From contig NZ_CP163302.1 of assembly GCF_041022165.1 (NCBI RefSeq), positions 2,604,001 through 2,668,000 on the forward strand: 64,000 nucleotides of DNA. Reading direction: 5' to 3'. The position numbers were made by a program, and so were the translations under genes. The notes under the pieces are model-generated. The model had not been told where the DNA came from and did not search any database. It was given only the letters and a program-made list of their open reading frames with translations. Positions within the stretch are counted from its first letter, which is position 1; each line of letters starts with the position of its first letter. The stretch is from Sinomonas sp. P10A9 (GTDB lineage: Bacteria; Actinomycetota; Actinomycetes; Actinomycetales; Micrococcaceae). Shown in pieces: positions 26,287-36,414 of the stretch.

Positions 26287-26997
26287 GTGAAAAGCCCACT
26301 CTCGTCGTCCACGGAGGACTACCTGAAGACGATCTACGCCTTCACGGAATGGCAGGATGCGCCGATCACGCCGTCCCAGCTGGCCGCGCGGCTCGGCGTC
26401 GCCAATTCCTCGGTGTCCGAGATGGTCAGGAAGCTCAAGGACCAAGGGCTCGTGGACCACCGCCCGTACGGGGCCGTCCATCTCACCGCCGAGGGCCGCA
26501 GCGTGGCGCTGACGATGGTGCGCAGGCACCGCCTCCTCGAGACGTTTCTCGTCACCGAGCTGGGCTACAGCTGGGACGAGGTGCACGTCGAGGCGGAGCG
26601 GATCGAGCACGCCGTCTCCGACCTGTTCGTCGAACGGCTTGCAGCGAAGCTCGGCGACCCACAGCGGGACCCGCACGGCGACCCCATCCCCACCGCGGAC
26701 GGCGTCGTCCCGCTGGTCGATGCCCGCCTGCTCAGCGAGCTCGACCCGGGGCACGAGGGAACAATCACCCGGATCAGCGACGAGAACCCCGACATGCTGC
26801 GCTATCTCGCTGCCGAGCAGATCGCGCTCGACACCCAGCTGACGGTGGTGCGCCGCAAGCCCTTCGGCGGACCGCTCGTGGTGCGGATCAGCCAGGGCGA
26901 CACAGCACGCGACTTCGACGTCCCGGACGAGGTGGCCGACGCCGTCTGGATCCACAACGACCACCCGCACCCGGGCTGCACCGCGGTTCGGGCGTGA
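26287..26997 (+). CDS. mntR: DtxR family metal-dependent repressor, probably MntR
   Basis: A 236-residue DtxR/MntR protein. Winged helix 1-75 (STEDYLKTIY, ARLGVANSSVSEMVRKLKDQGLV). A metal-binding/dimer domain follows at ~75-145 (RRHRLLETFLVTELGYSWDEVHVEAERIEH). The C-terminal SH3-like FeoA domain is at ~150-225. The full-length three-domain form resembles DtxR/IdeR and actinobacterial MntR. The neighbour mntH makes manganese sensing more likely than iron. GTG start at 26287, 17 bases after the mntH stop. Confidence 0.88.
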   Translation: MKSPLSSSTEDYLKTIYAFTEWQDAPITPSQLAARLGVANSSVSEMVRKLKDQGLVDHRPYGAVHLTAEGRSVALTMVRRHRLLETFLVTELGYSWDEVHVEAERIEHAVSDLFVERLAAKLGDPQRDPHGDPIPTADGVVPLVDARLLSELDPGHEGTITRISDENPDMLRYLAAEQIALDTQLTVVRRKPFGGPLVVRISQGDTARDFDVPDEVADAVWIHNDHPHPGCTAVRA

Positions 26998-27046
26998 CGC
27001 CGGCGCCGACACCGCCGGCTGCACCGGCCGCGGCGAGGCTGCGCGG

Positions 27047-27448
27047 CTAATCGCGGCGGCGCAGCCAGTACCCGAGCGCCGTGTCCGCAAGGCCGACGAC
27101 GATCAGGGCCGCGCCCGCCCACTGCCCGAGGGCCAGCAGCCACGCTCCGGCCAGCACGAAGAGGGCCAGCGCCACGACCGGGCGCCATGGCCACGGAATC
27201 CGCCGGCGGGCCCGCGGCGCAAGGAACATCGCCCACAGCGCGACGAACACTGCGGCTGCGAGGAACCCCACCACGAGGCCTCCGGCGCCGGGGGCCAGCC
27301 TGCTGCCGGCATACCAGAAGGCGCCGAGCGCTCCGACCTCGAGGGCGAACGCGAGGACGGCGTGGAGCATGCCCCACGCCCCCGCGCGCATCTCGGGATC
27401 GAAGCCGGGGCGGCGTGCATCGCGCCGACGTGTGCCATCACTCGTCAT
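27047..27448 (-). CDS. YrdB/DUF2568 family small membrane protein
   Basis: A 133-residue protein with four hydrophobic helices and the MFLAPRARRRIPWP motif between helices 2 and 3 typical of DUF2568. Function unknown in the family. ATG at 27448 with AGGGGAG upstream; the frame extends 10 codons further. It overlaps the end of the MFS gene by 11 bases, which suggests co-transcription. Confidence 0.75.
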   Translation of the reverse strand: MTSDGTRRRDARRPGFDPEMRAGAWGMLHAVLAFALEVGALGAFWYAGSRLAPGAGGLVVGFLAAAVFVALWAMFLAPRARRRIPWPWRPVVALALFVLAGAWLLALGQWAGAALIVVGLADTALGYWLRRRD

Positions 27449-28862
27449 GAACTCCCCTTCGCGCTTCCGACGGTTCACCGTCCCCCGCAGGTGGTGCCAC
27501 GATCCTAGCGGTCGGAATCCAGACTGCCGAGGTCACGGCTGCGGCAGCAAAGAGGATCGCCGTCGCGCTGACGCCGCGGCGGAACCCGCCGTCGTCGAGC
27601 ACTCCGCCCATGATCGCCCCGGCGGCGCCGATCGCCACGAGCGAGGCGATCCGCGCCACCGCATTGTTGACGGCGGAACCGACGCCCTCAGACCCCGGCG
27701 GAACCGCCGAGAGGACCGTCGCCGTGAGCGGCGCGACCATGATCGCCAGCCCGAGCCCGAGCAGGACCATGGGGCCGAACACGTCACGCCAGTAGGCCAG
27801 CGGCGGCACGGCGAACGCGAGCCACGTGTACCCCGCACCCGCCACGGCGGGCCCGAGAGCCATCGGAAGGCGCGGCCCAGTCCGGATCATGAGCCTTGAC
27901 ATCGAGCTTGAGAGCAGGAGCATGGGGATCGTCGCCGGAAGCATCCCGATGCCCGCTTCGAACGCGGTGAGTCCCATGCGCTGCTGGAGGTAGAGGCCCA
28001 CGAGGAAGCCACCCATGCCAAGGGCGCCGTAGGCCCACAGCGTTGCGCCATTTCCCGCCGCGAATGCCCTTGAGCGGAAGAGCCCCAGCGGCAGCTGCGG
28101 CGCCGCCGAACGGCGCTGCCGCAACACATAGAGGGCCATGAGGAGCACGCCACCGATGAGCGGAATCGCGACGAGTGGGTGGGTCCAGCCGAGCGACGAC
28201 TGGGTGATGAGGCTCAGCACGATGCCGCCCAGCCCGCAGGCGGTCAGGACGGCGCTCAAGACGTCGAACGGCTCCTTCACGGGGGCGGGCGGCCGGGCCT
28301 CGCGGCGGAGTCGGGCGAGCGGCCGCCACATGAGCGCGGCCGGAACGATGTTGATGAGGAAGACGAGGCGCCAGCTCCCGAGGTCCACAGCCGCCCCGCC
28401 GAAGAATGGCGCCGCGACCGAGGCCGCGGCAATCCACGCGGTCCACTGCCCGATGAGCCTGGCCCTCGTCGCACCCGTCGCTGCGGCAGTGATGAGTGCG
28501 AGCGCGCTCGGCGTAATGACGGCACCTGCGGCGCCCTGCGTGAGCCTGCCGAGCACGAGCACCCATCCCGCGGGGGCGAGGCCACAGACCACGGACGTCA
28601 CGGTGAACCAGAGTGTGCCGACCGCGAGGAGCCTCGCGGTCCCGAAGCGGTCGGCGAGGGCACCGGCGGCGAGGATGAGCGCGCCGAGAGTGAGAAGGTA
28701 TCCGTCCACGACCCACTGCTGGAGGACAAGGCCGCCGCCGAGCTCTCGCTGGATGGCTGGCAGCGCAAGGCTCACGGCGCTCGAGTCGATGATGACGAGG
28801 CAGCTCGAGGCGATCGCCACGAGCAGGACCCGCCGCAGGTTGCCGCCAGCTGAAGGGCTCAC
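27438..28862 (-). CDS. MFS transporter, DHA2-like drug exporter
   Basis: A 474-residue protein with about 14 predicted membrane segments. Opening motif SSCLVIIDSSAVSLALPAIQRELG (TM1, with the conserved aspartate) and motif A-like ADRFGTARLLAVG mark the EmrB/QacA (DHA2) group. Likely a proton-coupled multidrug exporter; substrate unknown. The frame stays open upstream to 29084, but that portion runs into the tmRNA gene and its terminator, so I use the GTG at 28862, preceded by AGGATGGG. Confidence 0.88.
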   Translation of the reverse strand: MSPSAGGNLRRVLLVAIASSCLVIIDSSAVSLALPAIQRELGGGLVLQQWVVDGYLLTLGALILAAGALADRFGTARLLAVGTLWFTVTSVVCGLAPAGWVLVLGRLTQGAAGAVITPSALALITAAATGATRARLIGQWTAWIAAASVAAPFFGGAAVDLGSWRLVFLINIVPAALMWRPLARLRREARPPAPVKEPFDVLSAVLTACGLGGIVLSLITQSSLGWTHPLVAIPLIGGVLLMALYVLRQRRSAAPQLPLGLFRSRAFAAGNGATLWAYGALGMGGFLVGLYLQQRMGLTAFEAGIGMLPATIPMLLLSSSMSRLMIRTGPRLPMALGPAVAGAGYTWLAFAVPPLAYWRDVFGPMVLLGLGLAIMVAPLTATVLSAVPPGSEGVGSAVNNAVARIASLVAIGAAGAIMGGVLDDGGFRRGVSATAILFAAAAVTSAVWIPTARIVAPPAGDGEPSEARRGVHDE

Positions 28863-28936
28863 AAGCCCATCCTGCCCTTCCGCGACCCCTTTGCACAGGC
28901 GGCGTACGCGAGAGCATCGGCACCCCACCGCAGAAA

Positions 28937-28975
28937 ACAGAACACCCCCGGTCCGAAGACCGGGGGGGTTCTGTT
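28937..28975 (-). terminator. Intrinsic terminator of ssrA
   Basis: On the minus strand, just past the tmRNA 3' end, a long stem (AGAACCCCCCCGGTC / GACCGGGGGTGTTCT) with a TTCG loop is followed by GTTTTCTG. A clear rho-independent terminator. Confidence 0.88.
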
Positions 28976-28983
28976 CACCAACG

Positions 28984-29349
28984 TGGAGATGGGGGGAATT
29001 GAACCCCCGTCCGGTGCGGCTTTGCCAGGTATTCTCCGGGCGCAGTGTGCGTCGGGATTTCTCGGCCCCAGCCATCATGCACACCAGTGGCTGACCCGGG
29101 CCCAGTCGTCTTAAAGTCCCAGCAGCCCCAACGACGAAGGCTGCCAGCAGTGGCTATCTAAATGACGCCAGTATCCGGGACGATAGCATTCCCGGGCTGA
29201 CGGACTTGCTCGCTACTTAGGCAGCGAGGGCGAAGTCAGTGCGCTTAGAGTTGGCACTTATTGGTTTGCAGAGAGCGTTCACGAGATAACCCTGCATCCT
29301 CGGCCCGCTTCCCCTGTCTCGACCTACACCGTCGAAACCGATCATCCCC
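28984..29349 (-). ncRNA. ssrA: Transfer-messenger RNA (tmRNA)
   Basis: The 5' end begins GGGGATGATCGGTTTCGACGG and the 3' end is the T-arm and acceptor GGGGGTTCAATTCCCCCCATCTCC-A; GGGGATG pairs with CATCTCC. CCA is not encoded. The tag reading frame is at 29255-29220: after TAAGT the resume codon GCC leads to ANSKRTDFALAA and a TAA stop (29219-29217). tmRNA with SmpB rescues stalled ribosomes and marks the nascent protein for ClpXP. smpB is nearby on the same strand. The 5' end is the mature end, so the precursor starts further upstream. Confidence 0.95.
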
Positions 29350-29423
29350 ATATGTGGTTGTCAACCGCGGCCGAGGCCCGAGGGCCACAACCGTCCGGCA
29401 GCCTTGCGACTACCGGAACAGTC

Positions 29424-29456
29424 AGTATAGCGCGGCAGCGGTGGGAACTATTCCCG
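29424..29456 (-). promoter_or_regulatory. Possible ssrA promoter with a znuA-like palindrome
   Basis: Minus strand TATACT (29429-29424) could be the -10 box for an ssrA precursor. Where the -35 region would be lies TGGGAACTATTCCCG (29442-29456), a GGGAA-N3-TTCCC inverted repeat that differs from the znuA palindrome at only two of 15 positions. The promoter is speculative because no good -35 is seen. Confidence 0.35.
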
Positions 29457-29460
29457 CGGC

Positions 29461-30777
29461 TCACCGGGGCAGGAGGCCAGCCCGGTCCTTGGCCTCGAGC
29501 ACGGCCAGCGCTGCGGCATCGACCAGCTTGGCGAAGGCCGGATCAGCCTTGGCCCGGTCCGCGATCCCGCTCCACACACGCGGCGCGAGCTGTTGGTTGG
29601 TGCACAGGACCATCGTGCCGCCGGCAGCAAGGAAATCAGCGCCCCGGTGTTCGGGCGCGAAGCCCGCGAGCTGGCCGGCATCGCACACGTCATCGGAGAC
29701 GACGATCCCGCGGAAGCCCAGATCGCCCCTGAGCATGCCCCCGATCACGGTGGGCGAGAAGACGGCATAGTGGTCCGGGTCGATGGCCGGATAGAACGCG
29801 TTGGAGACCATGACCCATGGCACCCCCGCGCGGATGGCGTCCGCAAACGGCGCCACATAGGCGTCGTGGCGGCCCGTGGCCGCATCGGTGACGTCCGTCG
29901 AGGTGTCAGTGTTCGCGGTGACGCGGCCCAGACCCGGGAAGTGCTTGCTCGCCGCAGCGACACCCGTATCGGCCATCCCCTGCGCGAAGGCGATGCCGTG
30001 CGAGGAGACGGACTCCGGGGTGAACCCGTAGTTCCTCTGGTAGTGGCCGATAGGGATGTTCTGCGGCGCGAACGCGGCCGATGGCACCGTATCGAGAACC
30101 GGCGCAAGGTTGACGTTGACCCCCACGGCGGCCAGCTGGCGCCCCCACCCGGCCGCCGCCGACCGCAGCGCCCCGAGATCCATCCCGCCCTGGTCCAGGG
30201 CCGAGGGGATCGCGGAGAAGCCAGGGCCCCGAAGGATCTGCACCTGGCCGCCCTCCTGGTCCGTGGCGATGAACTGGCCGACACCGCGGGTTGCGTCCGG
30301 CGTCACTTGGCCCTTCAAGGCCGCAACAGCGGCGGAAACGCCGGGGGCCCCGGCATCGGTGCGGCCCTTGAGGAACACGTTGCCGATGTGCAGCTGCCGC
30401 AGCGCCGTGAGCGCTGCCCCGTCCGGACCCGCTGTGGGCGAACTCACCATCACGACCTGCCCCACGCGCTGCTCGAGAGTCATCGAGGCGAGCACCGCCG
30501 CCGCGCGGTCTTCCGGGAGCGGCGCGCTCGTCGTCGCGGGTGCGGACGACGGCGATGACTCACCGCTCGGCGTTGTACTCGCCTCGGCGCCGGGGGAGCC
30601 GCTGCTGCCCGGAGAAGGGGTGGTCCCCGGCGGTGTCTCGCCCGGGGAGTCCGAAGGCGTGGGCCGCCCGATCGGCTGTCCCAGCAGCCACGGCAGCGTG
30701 AGCGCGGCCACCGCCGCGAGTACGGCGAGGATCCCGACGGCTATGGCTGCCCAGACCTTCACGTTCCGCTGTGCCAT
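29461..30777 (-). CDS. Glycoside hydrolase family 3 (NagZ-like beta-N-acetylhexosaminidase), exported
   Basis: A 438-residue protein. Residues ~8-32 form a signal anchor, followed by a Ser/Pro/Thr/Gly-rich linker (~38-88), then a single GH3 N-terminal TIM barrel (~90-435). Motifs: FIATDQEGGQVQ, the KHFPG signature, and VSDDV with the likely catalytic Asp. GH3 proteins with one domain and KHFPG act as beta-N-acetylglucosaminidases on peptidoglycan fragments. The membrane anchor suggests it acts at the cell surface. It lies between ssrA and smpB. Confidence 0.88.
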   Translation of the reverse strand: MAQRNVKVWAAIAVGILAVLAAVAALTLPWLLGQPIGRPTPSDSPGETPPGTTPSPGSSGSPGAEASTTPSGESSPSSAPATTSAPLPEDRAAAVLASMTLEQRVGQVVMVSSPTAGPDGAALTALRQLHIGNVFLKGRTDAGAPGVSAAVAALKGQVTPDATRGVGQFIATDQEGGQVQILRGPGFSAIPSALDQGGMDLGALRSAAAGWGRQLAAVGVNVNLAPVLDTVPSAAFAPQNIPIGHYQRNYGFTPESVSSHGIAFAQGMADTGVAAASKHFPGLGRVTANTDTSTDVTDAATGRHDAYVAPFADAIRAGVPWVMVSNAFYPAIDPDHYAVFSPTVIGGMLRGDLGFRGIVVSDDVCDAGQLAGFAPEHRGADFLAAGGTMVLCTNQQLAPRVWSGIADRAKADPAFAKLVDAAALAVLEAKDRAGLLPR

Positions 30778-30810
30778 GACCCCCGCCTCCCGCCGGTTCT
30801 CGGCCGCCCG

Positions 30811-31281
30811 TCAGCGGCGGTTGCGTGACCTCAGCTCGCGCAGAGCCTCGCGCTTGTCCTGCGCCTCGCGCAGGGTCTGCCGCTTGTCGTAGTCCCTCTT
30901 GCCGCGGGCGAGCGCGATCTCGACCTTGGCTCGGCCGTCGTTGAAGTACACCTGCAGTGGAACGACCGTGAGCCCGGACTCATTGACCTTGTGCTCGATC
31001 TTGATCAGCTCGTCGCGGTGCAGGAGCAGCTTGCGCTTCCGCTTGGACGGGTGGTTGGTCCAGGAACCCTGTGTGTACTCGGGGATGTTGACGGCCTCGA
31101 GCCACAGTTCGCCACGATCGAAGTGGCAGAAGCCCTCTGCGAGAGAGATGTGCCCCTCGCGGAGGGACTTGACCTCAGTGCCCATGAGCATGAGGCCGGC
31201 TTCCCACGTGTCGATGATCTCGTAGTCGTGCCGAGCCTTGCGATTGGTGGCCACGACTTTCCGGCCACTCTCTCTGGGCAC
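30811..31281 (-). CDS. smpB: SsrA-binding protein SmpB
   Basis: A 156-residue OB-fold partner of tmRNA. Motifs: NRKARHDYEI, GTEVKSLREGHISLAEGF and the C-terminal basic tail KRDYDKRQTLREAQDKREAL that becomes helical in the ribosomal decoding centre. GTG start at 31281 with GAGGAG upstream; the frame is open further to 31353. Confidence 0.96.
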   Translation of the reverse strand: MPRESGRKVVATNRKARHDYEIIDTWEAGLMLMGTEVKSLREGHISLAEGFCHFDRGELWLEAVNIPEYTQGSWTNHPSKRKRKLLLHRDELIKIEHKVNESGLTVVPLQVYFNDGRAKVEIALARGKRDYDKRQTLREAQDKREALRELRSRNRR

Positions 31282-31359
31282 GGCGGAACTCCTCGAGTTG
31301 GGATGGGCTGGTGGCTGTCTGCTCGTCTGGCGGGTTGCCTGGCGCAGGGTCATGACAGT

Positions 31360-32790
31360 CTACAGGAGGGTCAGCGGATCCACGGCGCGGCCGTTGAGCC
31401 ACGTCTCGAAGTGCGCGTGGCACCCCGTCGAGTTGCCCGTGCTGCCCGAGTAGGCGATGAGCTGGCCCTGGCTGACGTGCTGCCCCGGCGAGACCACCAC
31501 ACTCGAGTTGTGGTAGTAGACCGTGGTGAGAGAGTTGCCCTGGATGACGCCATGGGAGATCATCACCGTCCACCCGCCCCCGCCGTTGGTCCATCCGCCA
31601 ACGGTCACGGTGCCCGCCGCAGCTGCGTATACAGGCGTGCCGCAGGCCGCCCCGAAGTCGATTCCGGTGTGCATATAGCCGCCGGTGCCGTAGAAGTCGA
31701 TGGTGCCCGGCGGCGTCGCGCGCCAGCCGAAGCCCGAGGTGATCGGAATATTGCCAGCGAACGGGTGGATGAGTCCGAAGGCGCTCGGCGAGCCAGGCTG
31801 CACAGCCGCTTGGCGCGCTTGCTCGGCTGCCTGTTCAGCAGCGGCCTGCGCCTGCCCGGCGGCGATGGCCGCTGCCCGGGCCTCGGCCGCGCGCTGCTCT
31901 GCCAGCCGCTGCTGCTCGGCGAGCCATGCCTCACGCAGCTTGCGGTCTCGCTCGGCGATCTGCGCGGCGATCTGGTCCTGCTGGGTCTTGATGTCCGCGA
32001 TCTGCTGCTGGACGGCGGGCTTCTGTGCCTCAAGTTCCTTGCTGAGGCGGCTCGTGTCATCGACGAGCTTGTCCACAGCTGCCTTCTTCGCGGCCGCGTC
32101 GTCCCGCGCCGCCTGCTCCTTCTTGAGGGCGTCGTCGGCCTTGGACTTGAGGTCCTTGATCTCGGCTTCGACCGCCTGGAGCCGGGCCTGCGAGTTGACG
32201 TTGGCGGCGCTCTGCTGCGCCAGCTGCTCGAGCGCGCTGTTCTGGCTCTCCATCACTGTGTCGGCAAGATCGAGTGAGCCGGTCAGCGAGGTCTGGTCAC
32301 CCGATCCGAGCATGAGCCCGATGTTCGACGGCACTCCCCCGGACATGTAGGACTCGCTCGCTATCTCGCCGATGAGCTGCTTGGTGCTGTCCATCTTGCC
32401 GCGGTCGGAATCAAGCTGGGCCGTGATCTTCGCCTTGTTCTGCTGGGCCGCGTCGACCCGCACGGTGAGGGCGTTGACCTCGTTCGTTGCCGCTGCCACC
32501 CGTCCCTGCGCGTCGAGGAGCGCCTGCTGGGCGCCGGGGATCTGGCCCTGATACGTGACGAGGTCTGCGGCTGTCTGCTGGATCTTACCGTCGAGGAATT
32601 CGAGGGATTCCTGGACGTCCTGGGCACGCTGTGCGAGCTGCGCCTTCTGGTCGTCGAGGTTGTCCGCCGTGGCAGCGGAACCGGTCACCGATAGACCGAG
32701 GACGAGCGCGAGCGCGGCCGAAAGGCCCAGGGCGCGGTTGAGGAGGGCCTTGACTCCCCCAGATGTTGCACCCCGCGTTGGTGTAGTCAT
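31360..32790 (-). CDS. M23 family murein peptidase with coiled coil (FtsEX-associated)
   Basis: A 476-residue secreted protein. Signal peptide at ~1-42 (LSAALALVLGLSVTGSAATA). A long coiled-coil region covers ~45-340 (Lys/Glu/Gln/Ala-rich). The C-terminal LytM domain (~350-476) has HTGIDFG and CHAHFETW, which supply the zinc ligands H-x3-D and HxH. It follows ftsE-ftsX and resembles the RipC/EnvC-type cell-wall hydrolase that FtsX recruits. ATG at 32790 is chosen since AGAAGG sits six bases before it; an ATG two codons earlier has no space for a ribosome site. Confidence 0.92.
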   Translation of the reverse strand: MTTPTRGATSGGVKALLNRALGLSAALALVLGLSVTGSAATADNLDDQKAQLAQRAQDVQESLEFLDGKIQQTAADLVTYQGQIPGAQQALLDAQGRVAAATNEVNALTVRVDAAQQNKAKITAQLDSDRGKMDSTKQLIGEIASESYMSGGVPSNIGLMLGSGDQTSLTGSLDLADTVMESQNSALEQLAQQSAANVNSQARLQAVEAEIKDLKSKADDALKKEQAARDDAAAKKAAVDKLVDDTSRLSKELEAQKPAVQQQIADIKTQQDQIAAQIAERDRKLREAWLAEQQRLAEQRAAEARAAAIAAGQAQAAAEQAAEQARQAAVQPGSPSAFGLIHPFAGNIPITSGFGWRATPPGTIDFYGTGGYMHTGIDFGAACGTPVYAAAAGTVTVGGWTNGGGGWTVMISHGVIQGNSLTTVYYHNSSVVVSPGQHVSQGQLIAYSGSTGNSTGCHAHFETWLNGRAVDPLTLL

Positions 32791-32816
32791 CTGCATCCTT
32801 CTAGCGCCTCCCTCGG

Positions 32817-33727
32817 CTAGACCTTGAGATACCGACGGAGGGTCAGCATCGACGATACACCTGCAAGCACTGCACCCATAGCGATGAGCAGGGGCGCGAG
32901 CATGAGGGTCTGGGACGGCGAGATGAAAGCCGTGCCCGGGTACTGGGCCGTCAGCACATCGCCCAGGAAGAACTTCGCCACGGCCCACAGCGTGGTCGAG
33001 GCAAGCACCGCCCCGATCACGGCGGCGATCGCCCCCTCGAGGACGAACGGAAGCTGGATCATGAGCTTCGAGGCCCCGACGAGGCGCATGATCCCCGTCT
33101 CGCGGCGCCGGCTGAAGGCCGAGAGTCTGATGGTGGTGGCGATGAGCAGGATGGCGCAGATGGTCATGACGCCTGCGATGACGATCGCGACGAGCGACGC
33201 CGCGTTCATGACCGAGAAGAGCCGCTCGAGGACCTGACGTTGGTCACTGACGAGGCGAACGCCCGGGCGCGAGGAGAAGGTCTCGCTGATGATCTCGTAC
33301 TTCTGCGGGTCCTTGAGGTTCACGCGGAAGGATGCTGGCAGCTGGTCCGGGGTCACCGAGTCCACGATCGGCGAGTTCGCGAACTGCTCGCGGTAGTGCT
33401 GGTACGCCTCGTTCTGGGACTCGTAGTGGTAGTCGGAGACGTACTGAGCGACCGCCGGCGAGGCCAGCAGCGCTTCGAGGGCCTTGCGCTGATCATCGGT
33501 GACCGCCCCAGAGGTGCAGCCGGGCGTCTTCGAGGTGCCATTGCACAGGAAGATCGCGACCTGCACCTTGTCGTACCAGTAGCCCTTCATCTGGTTGATC
33601 TGCAGCTGGAGCATCCCGGCAGCCCCGACGAAGGTGAGCGACACGAAGGTCACGAGGATCACGGAGATGACCATGGTCAGGTTGCGTCGCAGGCCGCCGG
33701 CGATCTCCCCGAGGATGAACGCCGCCC

Positions 33728-33731
<4 letters not shown>
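32817..33731 (-). CDS. ftsX: Cell division membrane protein FtsX
   Basis: A 304-residue four-TM protein. TM1 at ~20-42, then a large extracellular loop (~45-170, including the cysteines in [15 protein letters not shown]), and three C-terminal helices (~175-300) around the [20 protein letters not shown] cytoplasmic loop. With FtsE it forms an ABC-like complex at the septum that activates peptidoglycan hydrolases. The start overlaps the ftsE stop (ATGA). Confidence 0.95.
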
Positions 33732-34510
<779 letters not shown>

Positions 34511-34625
34511 GGCTCTCAGGCCCGTCAGGACGCACACGTCCTTCGCCCGGCGCACGGGCAGATCTGGGGGACAGAAGACGCCGGCTGCTTGACTATAACC
34601 ACACCCGGCGGACAGCACGCACGTG

Positions 34626-35741
34626 TCATTGCGGCGTGTCGGGCTCTTTCCCTCCCGGCTGGGCCGAGACGACGAGCCGGCCACCATGCCGAGCGGGCGG
34701 CTCCAGGACGGCCCGCGCGACTGCCGCCGCGCCGTCGGACGTCATGACGATCGTGTAGTGGTTGGTCCCCGGCACGTCCCGGACCTCGATCGCCGGATAG
34801 GCGCCATGCCACCGCGCGATGGCCTCGTCGGGGTAGAGCCGCGCGGGGTCGTCGAAGAAGCCGCGCTCGGCGCGCAGGAACACTGCGGGCGTGCTCAGCC
34901 GATCCAGCGCTCCCACGAGCACCTTGCCGCTGTAGAGGTCCACGTTGCCGTCCGGAATCGCGGCCGGGACCGTGGCCGGATGCAGGTGTGGGGCCTCCCC
35001 GTCGAGGTCGTAGCGGGCGTAGTCCTCGACCTCGGGCGCCCACGCATGGGCGAAGGCTGGATGCCCGCGCCAGGAATCGACGTACGCTTCGGGGCTCTCG
35101 AACTCCATCCCGAGCCGTGCGAGGACGGGTCCGAGCAGCGCCTGCGCGGCCTCGTCACGCCCGAGGCCAGGGGGCAGCTCGAGGGGGAACCCGCCGTCGA
35201 CGAGCACGAGCCGGTCCACGAGCTCCCGATGGCGGTCGGCCAGGACGAGGGCCGCGAACGCCCCCATCGAGTGGCCCACGACGACGGCGGGCCGGCCCGC
35301 GTCCACGCCCGCCGCCCGGAGCACGGCCGCGAGGTCGTCGGCGTGCTGGGCCATGCCGTACGGCCCCGGCAGCGCGTTGCTCCGGCCCCTGCCGCGCAGG
35401 TCTGGTGCGAGGACTCGCGCGACACGGCCCGCAGCACCGGACGGTGCACTGGCGGAGGGGGCGCCGCTCGACGCCTCACCGCCAGACGCCGCGCCGGGGC
35501 CGGCAAGGAGCTCGCGGGCGACGAACGGCCACGCGAGGTGCGAGGACGTCACGCCGTGCACGGCGAGCACGACCTCCCCTTCCTCCGCAGTGCTGTCCCT
35601 GGGCGCTGCGCGGTCACTGCGCGCAGGTCTGCCACTGTGCACTTCGCCGGCGCTGTCGGCGGAGCCGCGGCCCCATTCGCCCACGCGAAGGGGGCCACCG
35701 CGCACTTCGACGTCGAAGGTGCGGTAGGAGATGTCAGGCAT
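34626..35741 (-). CDS. Alpha/beta hydrolase
   Basis: A 371-residue alpha/beta-hydrolase-fold enzyme. The oxyanion segment is [11 protein letters not shown], the nucleophile elbow GHSMG (Ser ~155), and the C-terminal histidine in [10 protein letters not shown]. An Ala/Ser/Gly-rich insert lies at ~80-105. It is the last gene of the transporter-ligase operon, so it could cleave an ester or thioester of the imported acid; no direct evidence. The start ATG overlaps the TetR stop by eight bases. Confidence 0.85.
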   Translation of the reverse strand: MPDISYRTFDVEVRGGPLRVGEWGRGSADSAGEVHSGRPARSDRAAPRDSTAEEGEVVLAVHGVTSSHLAWPFVARELLAGPGAASGGEASSGAPSASAPSGAAGRVARVLAPDLRGRGRSNALPGPYGMAQHADDLAAVLRAAGVDAGRPAVVVGHSMGAFAALVLADRHRELVDRLVLVDGGFPLELPPGLGRDEAAQALLGPVLARLGMEFESPEAYVDSWRGHPAFAHAWAPEVEDYARYDLDGEAPHLHPATVPAAIPDGNVDLYSGKVLVGALDRLSTPAVFLRAERGFFDDPARLYPDEAIARWHGAYPAIEVRDVPGTNHYTIVMTSDGAAAVARAVLEPPARHGGRLVVSAQPGGKEPDTPQ

Positions 35742-36414
35742 GCTTGGAGTCCTCTCTCTGTCCCTCCACGGGCCGGGAGCCCGCTGCAGGCGGTGCGGGG
35801 GCGAGGCCCCGCCGGATGAATTCCATGAGCTCGTCGAGCACCTCGTCCGGGACGTCCGTGGGCTTGGGGCTCGCTGCGTCCCCCCCGAGATCCTCGGCCT
35901 CCCACAGGATGTAGCGCATGCCGAAGAGCTCGCCCATGCCCATCAGCGCCCACGCGGCCACCTCGGGGTCCATCGGGCGGACCTCCCCCGCATCCTGGGC
36001 TGCCGAGAGGCCTTGAACGTAGCTGCGGACGATGTTCTCGTAGTGCCGCCGTTGGGCCGCCGGCGAGACGAACTCGGCCTGTCGGATGATCCGGTAGAGG
36101 GCCGGATGCTCGGCCGTAAAGCGGAAGAAGGCCTGGAAGCCAGCGCGTTCGACGTCGATGCGGGTGGCCGCCGTGCGGGCCGCCTCGGTCATGGCATGCC
36201 GAACGCGGGCGTTGAGATCGCCAACGACCTCATCGAAGATCTCCTGCTTGCCCGCGAAGTAGAGGTAGAACGTGCCGAGCCCGATACCGGCCTCCTCCGT
36301 GATCTTCACGATCGATGCGTCGTGGTACCCCGCCGAGGCGAAGACCTTCTCGGCAGCGGCCAGGAGCCTGGCGCGGGTCCGCGTCCCGCGCGCCGTGCGA
36401 GGCTGTGTGCTCAC
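35734..36414 (-). CDS. TetR family transcriptional regulator
   Basis: A 226-residue TetR repressor. DNA-binding domain 8-60 (TRARLLAAAEKVFASAGYHDASIVKITEEAGIGLGTFYLYFAGKQEIF). A TetR_C-type ligand domain follows, with a Leu/Met-rich AWALMGMGELFGMRYILW. Overlaps at both ends put it in the operon, and it probably controls it in response to the transported compound or its CoA ester, like FadR-type TetR regulators. This is inference. Confidence 0.9.
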   Translation of the reverse strand: MSTQPRTARGTRTRARLLAAAEKVFASAGYHDASIVKITEEAGIGLGTFYLYFAGKQEIFDEVVGDLNARVRHAMTEAARTAATRIDVERAGFQAFFRFTAEHPALYRIIRQAEFVSPAAQRRHYENIVRSYVQGLSAAQDAGEVRPMDPEVAAWALMGMGELFGMRYILWEAEDLGGDAASPKPTDVPDEVLDELMEFIRRGLAPAPPAAGSRPVEGQREDSKHA

